The position numbers and the translations under genes were made by a program. Below the pieces are notes generated by a model that was given only the letters and a program-made list of their open reading frames with translations, did no database searches and had not been told where the DNA came from. Source: Rhabdophis nuchalis (taxonomy: Eukaryota; Chordata; Lepidosauria; Squamata; Natricidae). From it: a stretch of DNA of 64,000 nt. The stretch lies in the NCBI GenBank assembly GCA_039707465.1, contig CM077644.1, positions 94,593,375-94,657,374 of the forward strand. Reading direction: 5' to 3'. Positions 35,468 to 46,420 of the stretch are shown here, piece after piece (position 1 is the stretch's first letter; each line of letters starts with the position of its first letter).

Positions 35468-36815
35468 CTGAAAAGAGTTCCACAAAGTTTCTGAACATGA
35501 ATTGAGTCAAATCTTGAGTTTTGAAGCTTCCATCTGGATGGGTAAATGCATTTCTTTTGTTTTTTCTCTGCTAAATGTTTTAAAAGTCACCTTCATAAAT
35601 TTATGGGGTGGATGGGGGAGCACAACTTTTTAAATGCTTATAAAGTTGACAGCCATCCTAAATTATGGTTGGACCAAGCCCACCTATAATTGTCCATGAA
35701 AGAAAGAGTAGATGTTTGAACCTACCTAATCTAAGAATGAACAATTATCACGGCATTTAAAGGAAGAGATGGTCAGCGTGTTATATACTATGAAGCCAAA
35801 TCAAAAATGTATTATAGGTTATGTGGGTACAGCTAATTTATATAATTACAATAAATTGCAATTATTATAATACAATTGCATACTTGTTTCATCAAAATGC
35901 CAGTTGTTTTGTGTAATTATCTTGTCATTCTCCCCTTTTCTTAGTTAGAAAAGAGTGCACAAATTCGAACATCAGCAACAATAGGTTAAAGACAGTCCCT
36001 TTAATTGGGCTGAAGATGACTTCACAGGACTATCATTACACTTGCTGGATATGTTCTGTTTTACTCTGTTAAGAGCACATAAAAGAGATATAGTATATTG
36101 AACTTTTCCCAGTTATTATATTTGATGTTTTTTTTTCTTTTTTCTGTTATGTACTTTGGTCTATGACTACAATATTTATGTAGGATAAGTCTGTCCAGGG
36201 CACCACCAGGAATAATGCTTTGATCATTCCATCTTCACTATCTGGGGAAAGGTTGGAAAACAATTATCGACTGTCTCCAACCAAAATATCTTTGAAAATA
36301 GGGAAATTCTGTTTAGAAGATCTGCTTCTTCCATTATGGAGCTGTACAATCGGCCAATCCACATATTAATTTTCATGTGGAATGGTAGTTTTCAACTTCT
36401 TCCACTCTATCCTTGTCCATAGCTTTTGTAATACCTGTGTTTGCAAGCAAGTTAAAACTACCTATCCCTTTTTAGATTTGTCAGGTGGACAAAGAGCAGC
36501 ATTTACTCCCTCACCATGCAAAAACAGCAGTATGTCAATTCAGGGATTGTAATATTATTCAAGAGTATTTTGAAGCAAATTACAGCATGAATAATAACAG
36601 TAATATAACACTGAATATACAACTGCAGAATGTAAAAGTAGCTCCTGGTGAATTATATGGACATATCCAGTTTGTTTTCTTCTCAATAATACAGAAGTGG
36701 TTTGCTCTTGTTTTAGTTTATTTGTTTGTTTACTTCCTCACCTAGTCTAAAGCACTAGTATTTTGCGGTGGTCTTTTATCCAACATTTAGCTTTCCTGAA
36801 GTGCCTAAAATTTTA
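35468..36815. other. Unassigned sequence
   Basis: No recognised repeat. The 86-residue frame at 36485-36745 has no domain and no codon bias suggesting a gene. Confidence 0.5.
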
Positions 36816-36819
36816 CTTT

Positions 36820-37175
36820 GAAGAAGCAGAATACCAAGAACAATGACATTTTTGAACTTTGATCTTGGAAAAGACTCCTGAGAATACCAGGGTAGCCAAG
36901 AAAACAAATATATCATCAATCCAGAACTCTCATTTGAAGTGCAATTGACCAGGTTCAAATCACCCTACGTTGGGCATTTTATATGAAGACCAAGCTCTTT
37001 GATGAAGGCTCTAATACTGGGGAGGTGAAAGGAAAAAAGAGTAGATGTCCAGGAGCAAAGTGAATGGATTAAGCTGTAGAGGCAATGGGTCCAACACTGG
37101 AAGAAGGACCTGGATTTTCCAGAACAGATTGTCCTGGAAAGAATCCATCTATGTGGTCATTAAGAATTTGATGGC
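36820..37175 (+). pseudogene. RTE/BovB LINE 3' coding fragment
   Basis: It contains, in BovB order, TCTTGGAAAAGACTCCTGAG, CCAAGAAAACAAATATATCA, CAATTGACCAGGTTCAAATC, CGTTGGGCATTTTATATGAA, GACCAAGCTCTTTGATGAAG and ATCTATGTGGTCATTAAGAA. This is the last part of the BovB ORF and its 3' end. Stops and indels make it inactive. BovB is a horizontally spread element very common in squamates. Confidence 0.75.
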
Positions 37176-37230
37176 AGATAATTTAAAAAATGGCTGAATG
37201 CTACTGCCTGCTATGGCAACACAAGAAGTA

Positions 37231-37735
37231 TGGTATTTTTCAGAGTATAAGATGCACCAGAGTACAAGATTTTGAAGAGGTAAATTAAAAAAAAAAGTTT
37301 TTGCACTCTGCAAACCTCCCAAAAATGGCCCGTTTTTTGCAAAAACGGGCTTGTTTCTCCCTCCCCCCCAAAAGGCATGAATAGCCTTTAAGGGGCTTGC
37401 AGAGTGCTCAGGGAGGGTTTGGCAAAATGAGCAAAAAATGGCTTGTTTTTTGTCAAACAAATTGCATGCATAGCCTTTAGGAGGCTTATAGAATACTCCT
37501 GGGGGCTGGGAGAGCAAAATTGAGCAAAAAATGGCCCGTTTGTCACTAATTTCTGCCTTTCACAGCCCCCAGGAGCTCTCTGAAAGCCTTCTACAGGCTG
37601 TGCACAGCCATTTTGTTGAAGGGACAAGGTTTCCAGAGGCAAAAAAATGCTGTATTCAGTGTATAAGACACATCCAGATTTTCAGCCTCTTTTCTGAGGG
37701 AAAAAGGTGCATCTTATACCCCGAAAAATACAGGG
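37231..37735. mobile_element. TA-flanked MITE (CCGTATTTTTC family)
   Basis: Left end GGTATTTTTCAGAGTATAAG and right end ATACCCCGAAAAATACAG. The interior repeats GGGGCTTGCAGAGTGCTC and AAAAATGGCCCGTTT, as at 9971-10897, but it lacks the microsatellite block. Confidence 0.8.
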
Positions 37736-37737
37736 TA

Positions 37738-39606
37738 AATGGAATTATGTTATTGTATGATCTTCCCCTCCTCCACTATATTGTCTGCAATATTATTGAC
37801 AAATCACAGATAAAGAAGTATTGATGCCTAACATCATGGTCTTGAGATATTCTCAATCCACAAATCCATATTTAATACAACAATTGTGGGAACTTTTATT
37901 CAATCCTTGCCTAATTTCAGGATGTGCATAGATATCCAACCAATGTTTTATCCTGTTGTGTTATACATCTATTTTTTCTTATCCAGTGGGTCTTATTTAA
38001 TTTACAGTTTAACGTGTAATGGGCAAAGGGCATCAGATTAATGTCAAAGGCTAAATCCTTATTAAAAGCCATAAAACATAGCCTTGAAGTGTTTTAGAAA
38101 AAAACACTTTCTGAAGCATGCTTGTGGGAAGAGGATAAATAGAAAAGGAAGGCCTGTTCACTTATAATGTTTTCCTCCAATAAAAACACTCCTGAGTCTT
38201 TCTAGCTATCTCTCCAAACCACGAAAGCTTTACTCAAGTAGTTATATGCATCTCTGAAGAAGCCGAACATAGGCTGCTCTTGTTCCAGAAGAAAATGCAA
38301 TCTTGAGGACTACACATTAAGACCACGTTATTTCAACTCAGAAGTTTGACTTGAAGGTGATTCAGTCAATTTAATGGGGGGAAAAAACCCATGGTTAAAA
38401 AAAAAGTTAGATACCAACTATGGGTTTTAGAAAGGCCAACATCAATAAACTAAGGGAAATAGTACAGGGGTTCCTTGGGAAGAAAACTTTAAAGACTAAA
38501 GGTATTGTAGCCATTTTGGACTTCTCAAAAAGAAAATAAAGGGTATCTTTATTTACCCTTATTATTTTCTTCCTGTATAAATAAAGGAAGAAAACACCAG
38601 ACAAACAATAAAACAGAGAGCAATGCCTTTTTAAGATATGTCAAAAGACAAAACAACCCCCCCCCCCAACATTGGATATAAACAAGGAGAAAAACCCACA
38701 CTCACTAGCACTGATAATGTCATCTAATTAGGTAATGAAATGTCTACAAACAAACAAACAAACAAACTTGGAGAATAGCAAAGACTCCATAGTTTGATTA
38801 TACTTTCAAAGCAAGGTATTGAAACAATCTGAAATGTTACTTCAGGTGTACCCAACTGAGTACTTCCTAATGAAATTAGAAAGATTAGGAGATTTTAAAG
38901 ACTTTGGCACATGCAAAAGCCCACTCTTTTGAATTACTTTAAAAGTTCAAATCAAATTGTTTCAATTTACTGAATCAATACAAAGTTTACAACCAGACTG
39001 GATTGATTTCCTGAACTGACTCAAAGGTCTGCCTCAAATAAATTCAATTTTTCAAATCAATTTGGAAATTCAAATACTGCAGTTGGATTCACGCATGCCT
39101 ACCATATATAAAATACCTTGAATTTTAGCAACACAACCTTATAATATACAAGTTTGGACCAATTCAGAAAGCTAAAGAAACAATTGATGGGCAGTGGTGC
39201 TGCATAGTTATTAAAAATCAGAGTCAAATCAACAAGTCAAGATTAAAATTTCTACTCAACCAAACTCTTTGGTGATTTTTGGTCATCCCCCCCCCCCTCT
39301 TAATTCAATACACATTGTGAACATTTTTATTCTATGCAAATAATTCCTATAATGAATAGCTAAATATTCATCTTACAAATCTCCCTCTAATAATAGCAGT
39401 AGCCCTATTGTCTACACATATGATCCAGGCCAGGAAATTTCAAGTAACTTTTATATGAGATTTCTTTTGATTAAATGTTTTGTATTTATTTTACAATTTT
39501 CTAACTATGACTTTCTGAAACTCTTCATTAAATCCCATTGCTGCAAGCCTTAGAGCATTTTTGAAAAGGAACATAGGTAACAGAGCCCCATTGTTCTGTC
39601 CTGTCT
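37738..39606. other. Mostly unassigned; PLE-like fragment at 38705-38755
   Basis: At 38705, CACTAGCACTGATAATGTCA with AATGAAATGTCTAC is a decayed copy of the unit at 800-846 (CTGATAA instead of CTGATGA). A CAAA run follows. C-runs lie near 38657 and 39290. Nothing else recognised. Confidence 0.45.
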
Positions 39607-39715
39607 TAGAAGCCGTGGTGGCACAATGGTTAGAGTCAGTACTGCAGGCTAAATCACTGTTCCCTGTCAGGAATTCCATTCTGACTAGCTCAAGGTTGAC
39701 TCAGCCTTCTATAGC
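39607..39715 (+). mobile_element. SINE A fragment
   Basis: GAAGCCGTGGTGGCACAATG, CAGTACTGCAGGCTAAAT and AGCTCAAGGTTGACTCAGCC. The 3' half is missing. Confidence 0.75.
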
Positions 39716-39839
39716 ATAGTATTTGTTTTCCTTCGTAACATTGGTGTCTAATGGCAAACAACTCAGAGCGTAGATTGCCAGATATTATCTGCCAACAGTT
39801 CTGTTGATCACTAGATGGCAGCAAAGAGACAACTCTAAC

Positions 39840-40080
39840 ATGGTACAGTGGTTAGAATGCAGTACTGCAGGCTACTCCTGCTGACTGCTGGCTATCAGCA
39901 GTTCAGCAGTACGAATCTCACCAGCTCAAGGTTGACTCAGCCTTCCATCCTTCCGAAGTGGGTAATATGAGGACCCAGATTGTTGGGGGCAATATGCTGA
40001 CTCTGTAAACTGCAAATTGCTTCAAGAGGGTTGTAATGTATTATGAAGTGGTATATAATTCTAAGTGCTATTGCTATCAT
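39840..40080 (+). mobile_element. tRNA-derived SINE A
   Basis: GTACAGTGGTTAGAATGCAG head, AAGGTTGACTCAGCCTTCC, GACCCAGATTGTTGGGGGCA, GTGGTATATAATTCTAAGTG and GCTATTGCTATC tail. Confidence 0.85.
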
Positions 40081-40089
40081 GTTGCTAAC

Positions 40090-40412
40090 CAGTGGTGGGT
40101 TCTGGATCCCATTCCAACCGGTACAGTTGGAACGGGCCCAGTGGTGTCTACATGGATGCGCGCAGCATGCAGTGCACAGTGCGCACATGCATCTTACCAT
40201 CCAGCGACACCTCCGCTAGCGTCCATGACGCTCCAGCTGCTTGGCGGAGCATCACGCAGTGCATCCACAGAAACGCCATAGACTTTAAAGACCGGTAAGG
40301 AGCACGGGTGGGTGGGTGGGCCCTCCGTAGCACCATACCAGAATGGTAGCCAGTGCTCCGGGCAGGCTCTGGTACGCCTGTACTGGGGTGTACCGCCTGC
40401 AACCCAACACTG
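40090..40412. mobile_element. hAT MITE family B
   Basis: Ends CAGTGGTGGGTTCTGGATCC and TGCAACCCAACACTG. 8-bp duplication TTGCTAAC/TTGCTGGC with two mismatches. The same sequence in inverted orientation is the inner element at 46034-46350. Confidence 0.85.
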
Positions 40413-40420
40413 TTGCTGGC

Positions 40421-41688
40421 CCTTCTTTAATTGTTCAGTAAGCCTAGCTAAATGGTTGTACTCTTAGATCAAATATTGATTTACCTGTGGGTCAGCCAAC
40501 TAAAACCCTAAAGTAGCATTCTTTAATCAGCTGTTTAGCAGAAATCTGTGGCCAATGCCATGCTGCCTAGAAAATCTTTGAATCTATCCACAGCATGCTG
40601 AATCCATGAGGATTCCTACAGTGAGACTAAATATTAAAGCAAGTAGTGCTTGTATTCTTAGACAAATAATAATTAGCAGAAATGTTTTGGAGTTCCCTAA
40701 TCAATAGATTTAAACACAATTAACTGTAAGCTGGTTTGCTGCTTTGGTGTTTAGAACTGACAAAGTAAACACTAAGGAGCATATGTGGTCTGCTATTAAA
40801 TAAAACATCCAGACTGCAATTGCTATGTTTACACAACTCATTAAACCATAAACCACACTTTAAAAACCATAATGGCCAAAGCCCAGCATTTTAACATGCA
40901 GTGAACACCAGGCTATCATGATAAGTTATAATATGATCGCTCTGTTTGATTTAGGGTGTTAGATAAACCTCTGCTTCCCTAACCATGGTTTATGATTCAC
41001 CATGCTTAGCCCAAAAAACAGTAAGAAAAAATATATCCTGAGGCCTTTTGGAGTGCAAATCTATATATTGCAAGAAACCAGAAAATATTGGTGAGATTAC
41101 TGCCTCCGTGTAAAATTCAAACAGAAAACAGAGATTTGGAAAATCTTTCCTAGGCTTTTATAGGGGCCCTTTTGAACCAGGGACTAGCAAGTTAAGAATT
41201 CAAACTGTTTCACAGAAGCAAAAACTAAAAGCCTAAACCCAGACAGGAAAACATCAGGAAAAGGAGAAAGGGGAGGACTCTCTGATTCAACATATTTAGA
41301 GACAGGAAAGCTACATTCTGTAGCCACAGAAACAGGATTTAAGGACAGTTACAATACCAGCAGGTTACTAGCTCATGCAGCACATTGATTTAAGTGCTAA
41401 CGGAGTAGAAGTGTAAAACAGAAGATTGGTTGTGTTAGTTATTTCTACTTGAAGCTGGAATCCCTATGGGAAAAGTTAGAAAATCCTTACAGAATGATTG
41501 GAGTTTTCTTTAACTGTCAACCAGTGACTCCAACTGCATTCCTAACTGGGGTATCAGCATTCTTAGAATGGCAACTCTCTTATTTGCCTTCAGCTGGTGA
41601 AGAATTACTTTAGCTGGACACCCACTAAAATAAACATAGATCAAAGAAACCCCAATGAACCCATTATAAAGAAAATAACATGCAATAT
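40421..41688. other. Unassigned sequence
   Basis: No recognised repeat or gene. Confidence 0.5.
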
Positions 41689-41691
41689 CCT

Positions 41692-41800
41692 TGGTGCTCC
41701 CTGAGCTTAGTTATTCTCTTGCAGATGTTTGATTACACAACTAGGATGACATGGCATGGCCATTCTGGAATAGGATGTGCTCTGTAGTCTTCTCCCATAC
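41692..41800 (-). mobile_element. Decayed PLE-like unit
   Basis: CCTTGGTGCTCCCTGAGCTT and CTTGCAGATGTTTGATTAC match the unit at 708-780. The hammerhead-like core is lost. Confidence 0.6.
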
Positions 41801-41805
41801 ATTAA

Positions 41806-42335
41806 GAGCCGTGGTGGCTCAGTGGTTGGAATGCAGTATTACAGACTAACTCTGCTGACATTGCCAAGAATTTGATTCCTTTGATCCTGACCAGATCAAG
41901 GTTGACTCAGCCTTCCATTGGTGAAATGAGGACTCAGATTGTTGGCGGCAATGTGCCGACTCTGTAAACTGCTTAGAGAGTGCTGTAAAACACTGTGAAG
42001 CCAGTGGTGGGATCCTCCCGGTTTAACAAACCAGTTCGGTGATCGTGCAATTTGAATCACGTGTGCGTAGTTTGAAGAAATCTTCACTTCTGGGTTTCTT
42101 CGGAGGTGTAACACAGCTGATTCACACAGCAATCTGCTCGGCTGAGCACATCTGCTGAAAAGATAAAGGCAGGAAAATAGCACGGGTGGGTGGGCTGATT
42201 GTTGGGGCGAACCGGTTCACTCCCAGCTGATCGTCAGAGCTACTGGTTTGCCCATACAAGTCTGAACTGGTCCGAACTGGTAGAATTCCACCCTTGGGTG
42301 AAGTGCTATATAAGTCGAAGTGCTATTGCTATTGA
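41806..42335 (+). mobile_element. SINE A interrupted by hAT MITE
   Basis: Head and body at 41806-42001, ending AAAACACTGTGAAG; the tail GAAGTGCTATATAAGTCGAA with GCTATTGCTATTG resumes after 42295. The interruption falls in the SINE 3' end. Confidence 0.9.
42002..42295. mobile_element. hAT MITE (CAGTGGTGGGATCC type)
   Basis: Starts CAGTGGTGGGATCCTCCCGG and ends TAGAATTCCACCCTTG. Flanks TGTGAAGC and GGTGAAGT fit an 8-bp duplication with two mismatches. Confidence 0.8.
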
Positions 42336-42385
42336 CAACATGATGTTTTTTTTTTTCAGAATGAGAAATCCTGAATGATATAAAT

Positions 42386-42530
42386 CAGGGGTCCCCAACC
42401 TTTGCAACTTTAAGTCTGAAGGACTTCAGCTCCCAGACTTCTCCAGCTAGCAAAGCTCAGCAAAGCTGGCTGGAGAATTCTGGGAGCTAAAGTCCTTCAG
42501 ACTTAAAGTTGCAAAGGTTGGGGACACCTG
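42386..42530. mobile_element. Fold-back hAT MITE
   Basis: Arms CAGGGGTCCCCAACCTTTGC and GCAAAGGTTGGGGACACCTG with the exact 8-bp duplication ATATAAAT. A small duplication (AGCAAAGCTCAGCAAAGCT) lies at the centre. Confidence 0.93.
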
Positions 42531-42538
42531 ATATAAAT

Positions 42539-43628
42539 AATGTATCCACATAAACCCATCTTTCAAACTATGAGGTAGATGAGGAAACAACCTGCCATGT
42601 GTATACATCAATGAAGGGTCATCTTCATTGTTTTACAAGGGGAGACTCACTCATAACCCCCCCCCCCCCAAATAAAGTATTCCTTGGAAGATTTCCAAAT
42701 ATTGTTCATGAATAATGAAATCAAATGGGGTTTTCTTTCATATTGCTGAAAGTGCCTTTACTGGTTAGTCCAATATCTGCTATTTTAGAAGAGAGGCGTC
42801 TTTCCCCCAGTAAATACAAATTTAATCTAGGCTTCTAAACACTAAGGGCGGAATACATGCTCACCAGATTGCAAAGACTAGATTTTAAAAAACAACAACT
42901 TCAAATCTGATTTTGGTAATTTTGTGTGCCTAGAAACTGAGGCAGGAGCGATACTAACATGGAAGTAAAATGAATTGAAATTGCTACTGACAGTAAAATG
43001 GGAAGCAACATTAGATCGTAAATGCTGTTCCCGAAAAATGATACAGCTTCTCCAGTGCTGCAGGGAGCAATGATTTTAAAAACAGCTATGAATCTGGGGG
43101 AGAGAGGAAAAAATAATGCCGTAGATATTGGTTGAATGGAAGGGTTGTTATTTTGACTATTATGGTTGGTGACACAGTCAGCCAGATGTTTAGACTGGAT
43201 ATGGCATTTTTGTCCACTGATCAAGTGTTTCCCAAAGACTTGGGATAGGCAGATATTATTACTGTATTATAACAGCATAAAATCACACCTGCCAGTTCTT
43301 AAAGTGCTGCTGGCCTACATTCACATCACATTCTTCTCAAGAACCTAGGACGTTGTAAGGTATCAACATAATATATGTCTGAATCCACTCTTATGATTGG
43401 CATACAGTTTGTTATTATTTGTAAATCAATAAAAGCATTTTTTCTGCTGTGGTGAAACTTGAAAATATAACCAAGGGTTACTCCATTGGCTTTAGGCAAG
43501 GAAGGTTTGGTAGATGGGCTCTGTAACTGGTAAATACTGTATGTTGTAGCAATGGGTAAGACTCAGCCAAGATTAACAAACCCTTGAGGAATCAACTTAG
43601 CAGACACTACTCCGAGATTAAAACAAGC

Positions 43629-43632
<4 letters not shown>
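42539..43632. other. Unassigned sequence
   Basis: A C-run lies near 42658-42669. No recognised repeat or gene. Confidence 0.5.
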
Positions 43633-43666
<34 letters not shown>

Positions 43667-43762
43667 TTGACGTGACACAAGCATATATATATATTGATCG
43701 ATCAGCTCAAAAAACCTAACAAACATGTGTGTGTGTGTGTGTGTGTTAGGTTTTTGAGCTGA
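43633..43762. repeat. (AC)n and (GT)n tracts with inverted flanks
   Basis: AC repeats at 43633-43661 and GT repeats at about 43726-43745. Around the GT tract CAGCTCAAAAAACCTAAC (43704-43721) is matched by GTTAGGTTTTTGAGCTG (43745-43761), an inverted repeat that abuts the ribozyme element. Confidence 0.85.
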
Positions 43763-43905
43763 TAAATAAAAAATAAGGGAGACTAGGATAGATCTATTTC
43801 GAGTTTTTTAGCTCTCATCAGCTAGCCATACCCTTGGATTTGAACTGGAGCTGTATTACATATTAGGCAGATGTTTTAGCCACTAAGCCATCAGGTTCTC
43901 CTCCT
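43763..43905 (-). mobile_element. tRNA-headed retroelement with hammerhead ribozyme, copy 2
   Basis: Minus strand: a tRNA-like head with box A-like GATGGCTTAGTGGC and box B-like CAGTTCAAATCC, then AAGGGTAT, then the hammerhead (43827 down to 43781), then TCCCTTATTTTTTATTTATC. The order and spacing match copy 1 at 19741-19886. On its 5' side it is followed by sequence related to the 38-bp inverted repeat at 43939. Confidence 0.75.
43781..43827 (-). ncRNA. Type I hammerhead ribozyme, copy 2
   Basis: Minus strand: stem I GGCTAG, core CTGATGA, stem II GAGC-TAAAAA-ACTC (three pairs plus a C-A mismatch), core GAAA, stem III TAGATCTA, triplet ATC, stem I partner CTAGTC. All invariant core bases are present. 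Predicted cleavage is between 43787 and 43786. Relative to copy 1, one pair in stem I, two in stem II and one in stem III changed on both sides. Confidence 0.85.
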
Positions 43906-43938
43906 GATCAGCTGAGACAGGGGAAATAAGTATATGCT

Positions 43939-44093
43939 TGTGTCACAACACCCTGGTAAGCCCCAATTAAGGGAGGACACAACGAAACTAATAGCTTTCT
44001 GTCTAGATGGTCTCTGGTGATGAGCCGAAAGGCAGAAAAGAAAAGCAGTATGCTTCCTCCCTTAATTGGGGCTTACCAGGGTGTTGTGACACA
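43939..44093. repeat. 38-bp perfect inverted repeat with 79-bp loop
   Basis: Arms at 43939-43976 and 44056-44093 are exact reverse complements (left arm starts TGTGTCACAACACCCTGG). The loop includes GTGATGAGCCGAAAGGCAG followed by AAA, which resembles a hammerhead core with stem II and a GAAA tetraloop but has G in place of the invariant C. TATAT sequences border both arms. Possibly the terminal part of the same larger element as the ribozyme copy beside it. Confidence 0.85.
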
Positions 44094-44109
44094 ATCATAT
44101 ATATATGAT

Positions 44110-45013
44110 TGCTCATTTGCCTAGCTAGTATTTATCCTGAAACCATGAAGGCCACAGGTAGTACTCATCATCTGCAATCATTAAAGGTAAGCAAACGAGA
44201 TGTTTTTCCAAAATACTGCTTTCAGCGCCATACTGTGTTTCGACAAAGGCATTTGGCTTTGACTTAACTCTACAAATAATGAGCTGGGTCAAAGAATTGA
44301 GACAAAACAATTGAGAGGTAGGGAGGTAGGTAGGTAGGTATAAATAATTGTATTAATAATTTTAATTATAATAGTAAAGCTAATATAAACTAAGCTTAGA
44401 AGGAGAAAAAAGAAAAAGTGCAGGGAGAAAGATAAAGAAATTAAAGAATAATATACACACACACGTATACATACATGTATATACATACATATACACACAT
44501 ATATATGTATGTATGACTTCCAACCTTCAACACAAATACAAGTTTAAACAAATGTAATAACTCCTATAAGGTTAAACAGATTTTTTTTCATCCATATCCC
44601 ATCCCTTTTCTATAAGTGAATTCATAAAACGTCAATTTTTCAATCCTGTTGCCAGCAAAAAAATCCATGAAGGCTTGCCAATACATTTAACAGTAGCTTA
44701 TTTTAATCTCATGCCAAACTAATTTCTGTTATTAAATACAGGTGTGAAAACAGTCCCTAGCCATCTTTTTGACTTGTGTTTGAAATGAGAGGGAAGGGGC
44801 TGTCTCTTTCCACAATATTGTCCATCTTGCACAAAAATTGTGAGTTGCTGAGGAGAGAAAAGTGAACTTTGCCATTTGCTCGCTATGTTTGCACAAGATA
44901 CTTGCCCAGGGTTAACATGGAATAAATCAAAAAAGTTCAGGGTGACAACCATGCCTGCACAATTGAAGCCTTTCCCCCCTTTTAATGCTCATATCACATG
45001 CTAAAAACATGAC
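44110..45013. other. Unassigned, with small GGTA and CA/TA runs
   Basis: GGTA units near 44318-44340 and a CA/TA-rich stretch at 44450-44515. No gene recognised. Confidence 0.5.
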
Positions 45014-45015
45014 TA

Positions 45016-45140
45016 CCATGTTTCCCTGAAAATAAGAAGGGGAGGGCTTATTTTTGGGGGGACGGCTTATTTTAGCACATGCACTCAAAAGCCGGATTGG
45101 GCTTATTATCTGGGGAGGTCTTATTTTCAGGGAAACAGGG
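45016..45140. mobile_element. TA-flanked MITE (CCATGTTTCCC ends)
   Basis: CCATGTTTCCCTGAAAATAA and TTATTTTCAGGGAAACAGGG are inverted and bordered by TA. The interior has GGCTTATTTTTGGGGGG. Confidence 0.8.
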
Positions 45141-45283
45141 TAGCTAATGACATTGTGCTTCCATATGTTATGTGAACTTTGGTTACAATTCAGAAATTAA
45201 ACATAGATCACTGACTAAGTCATAATTGCTTGAGTTCAGTCATTATACAAAGTCATCATGGTCAACTAATCACATTTAATTAA

Positions 45284-45712
45284 TTTAATTTATTACATTT
45301 AAAAACCGCCCCCTCTCCCCGAAGGGACTCAGGGCGGTGTACAGGAAAATTAAAAAACTATCTAAAAACATACAAGACATACAAAGTTAAAAACGAATTA
45401 AATTACCCTGTACAAAAATTTAAAACATTAAAATTATAACCCATTAAAACCAAATAGATTATTTGCAAAAAACAGACTGGGGCAAGAAGCGTCGATTAGG
45501 CCAAACCGGCCTGATGGAATAAATAAGTTTTTACTTTTTGGCGGAAGGTGCGGAGGTCCATGGTCGTTCTAATATCCGGGGGTAGGTTGTTCCAGAGGGT
45601 CGGGCCCATCACAGAGAAGGCCCTTCCCCTGGGCGTCGCCCGCTGGCATTGCCTAGTGGACAGCACCCGGAGAAGTCCCTCTCTGTGTGAGCGAATCGGC
45701 CGAAGGGATTTA
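45284..45712 (-). pseudogene. L2 LINE ORF2 C-terminus and 3' UTR
   Basis: Minus strand: RPIRSHREGLLRVLSTRQCQ, GPTLWNNLPPDIRTTMDL and LFHQAGLA to a stop at about 45496, then a 3' UTR very close to that at 24312-24538. The apparent longer frame into 45969 is chance read-through of unrelated upstream sequence. Confidence 0.85.
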
Positions 45713-45823
45713 CCTAGCCTAAAACAAACTATGTTATGCCACATGCACACGGATATGCAAACACACATGTATGTATTCTCTCTCACTCCTTTCTGATGTA
45801 GATTTCCCTGTGAAGTACTAGGA

Positions 45824-46387
45824 CAGTAATGGCGAACCTTTTCAGCACTGAGTGCCCAAACTGGATTATGTGTGCATGTATGTGCGCCAGAGCTCCAGAA
45901 ACCCAAAGACCAGCTGGCCAGTGCACACATGCCTGTTTTGGGGGCATTTCCAGGCTGTTTTTTGGGCAATATTCAGGCAGTTTTCTGGTGCTCCAGCATC
46001 TGCGAAGACCAGAAACTTGGTATGCCAACTCTGCAGTGATGGGTTGCAGGCAGTACGCCCTGGTACGGGCATACCGGATCCTGTCTGGAGCACTGGATAC
46101 CATTCTGGTATGGTGCTCCAGAGGGCCCACCTGCCCACCCTCGCTACTTACCTGTCCTTTATGCTTTCAGTGCTTCTGCGCACGCGCATGGCACATACAG
46201 CGCCTGCGCAATGCTCCGTCAAGCAGCTGGAGCATCACAGAGGTTAGTGGAAGCATCACAGGTAAGTACAGCGCATGCGCGTGCCGCTCATGCCCATGAG
46301 GGTGGCGTTGGGATCTGGCCGGTTGGAATGGGATCTGGAACCCACCACTGCATCTTTGCCACATGTGCCATAGGTTCGCCATCACGG
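45824..46387. mobile_element. hAT MITE, split by family B hAT MITE
   Basis: Ends CAGTAATGGCGAACC and GGTTCGCCATCACGG, exact 8-bp duplication TACTAGGA (45816-45823, 46388-46395). Outer sequence is 45824-46033 and 46351-46387. Confidence 0.9.
46034..46350. mobile_element. hAT MITE family B, nested
   Basis: CAGTGATGGGTTGCAGGCAG at the left, GATCTGGAACCCACCACTG at the right. Flanks CAACTCTG and CATCTTTG agree at six of eight bases. Inverted relative to 40090-40412. Confidence 0.85.
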
Positions 46388-46420
46388 TACTAGGAGATTT
46401 GATTTTCTCAAATAACAAGG

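Noticed and set aside
36485..36745. 86-codon frame in repeat-poor DNA
   Set aside because: No recognisable domain, no splice context, and composition like its surroundings.
38705..38755. Possible hammerhead motif
   Set aside because: The core reads CTGATAA and the cleavage region is altered, so only descent from the PLE-like unit can be claimed.
45496..45969. 157-codon minus-strand frame
   Set aside because: Only the last 80 or so codons are L2 sequence; the N-terminal part is chance read-through of unrelated DNA and hAT MITE sequence.
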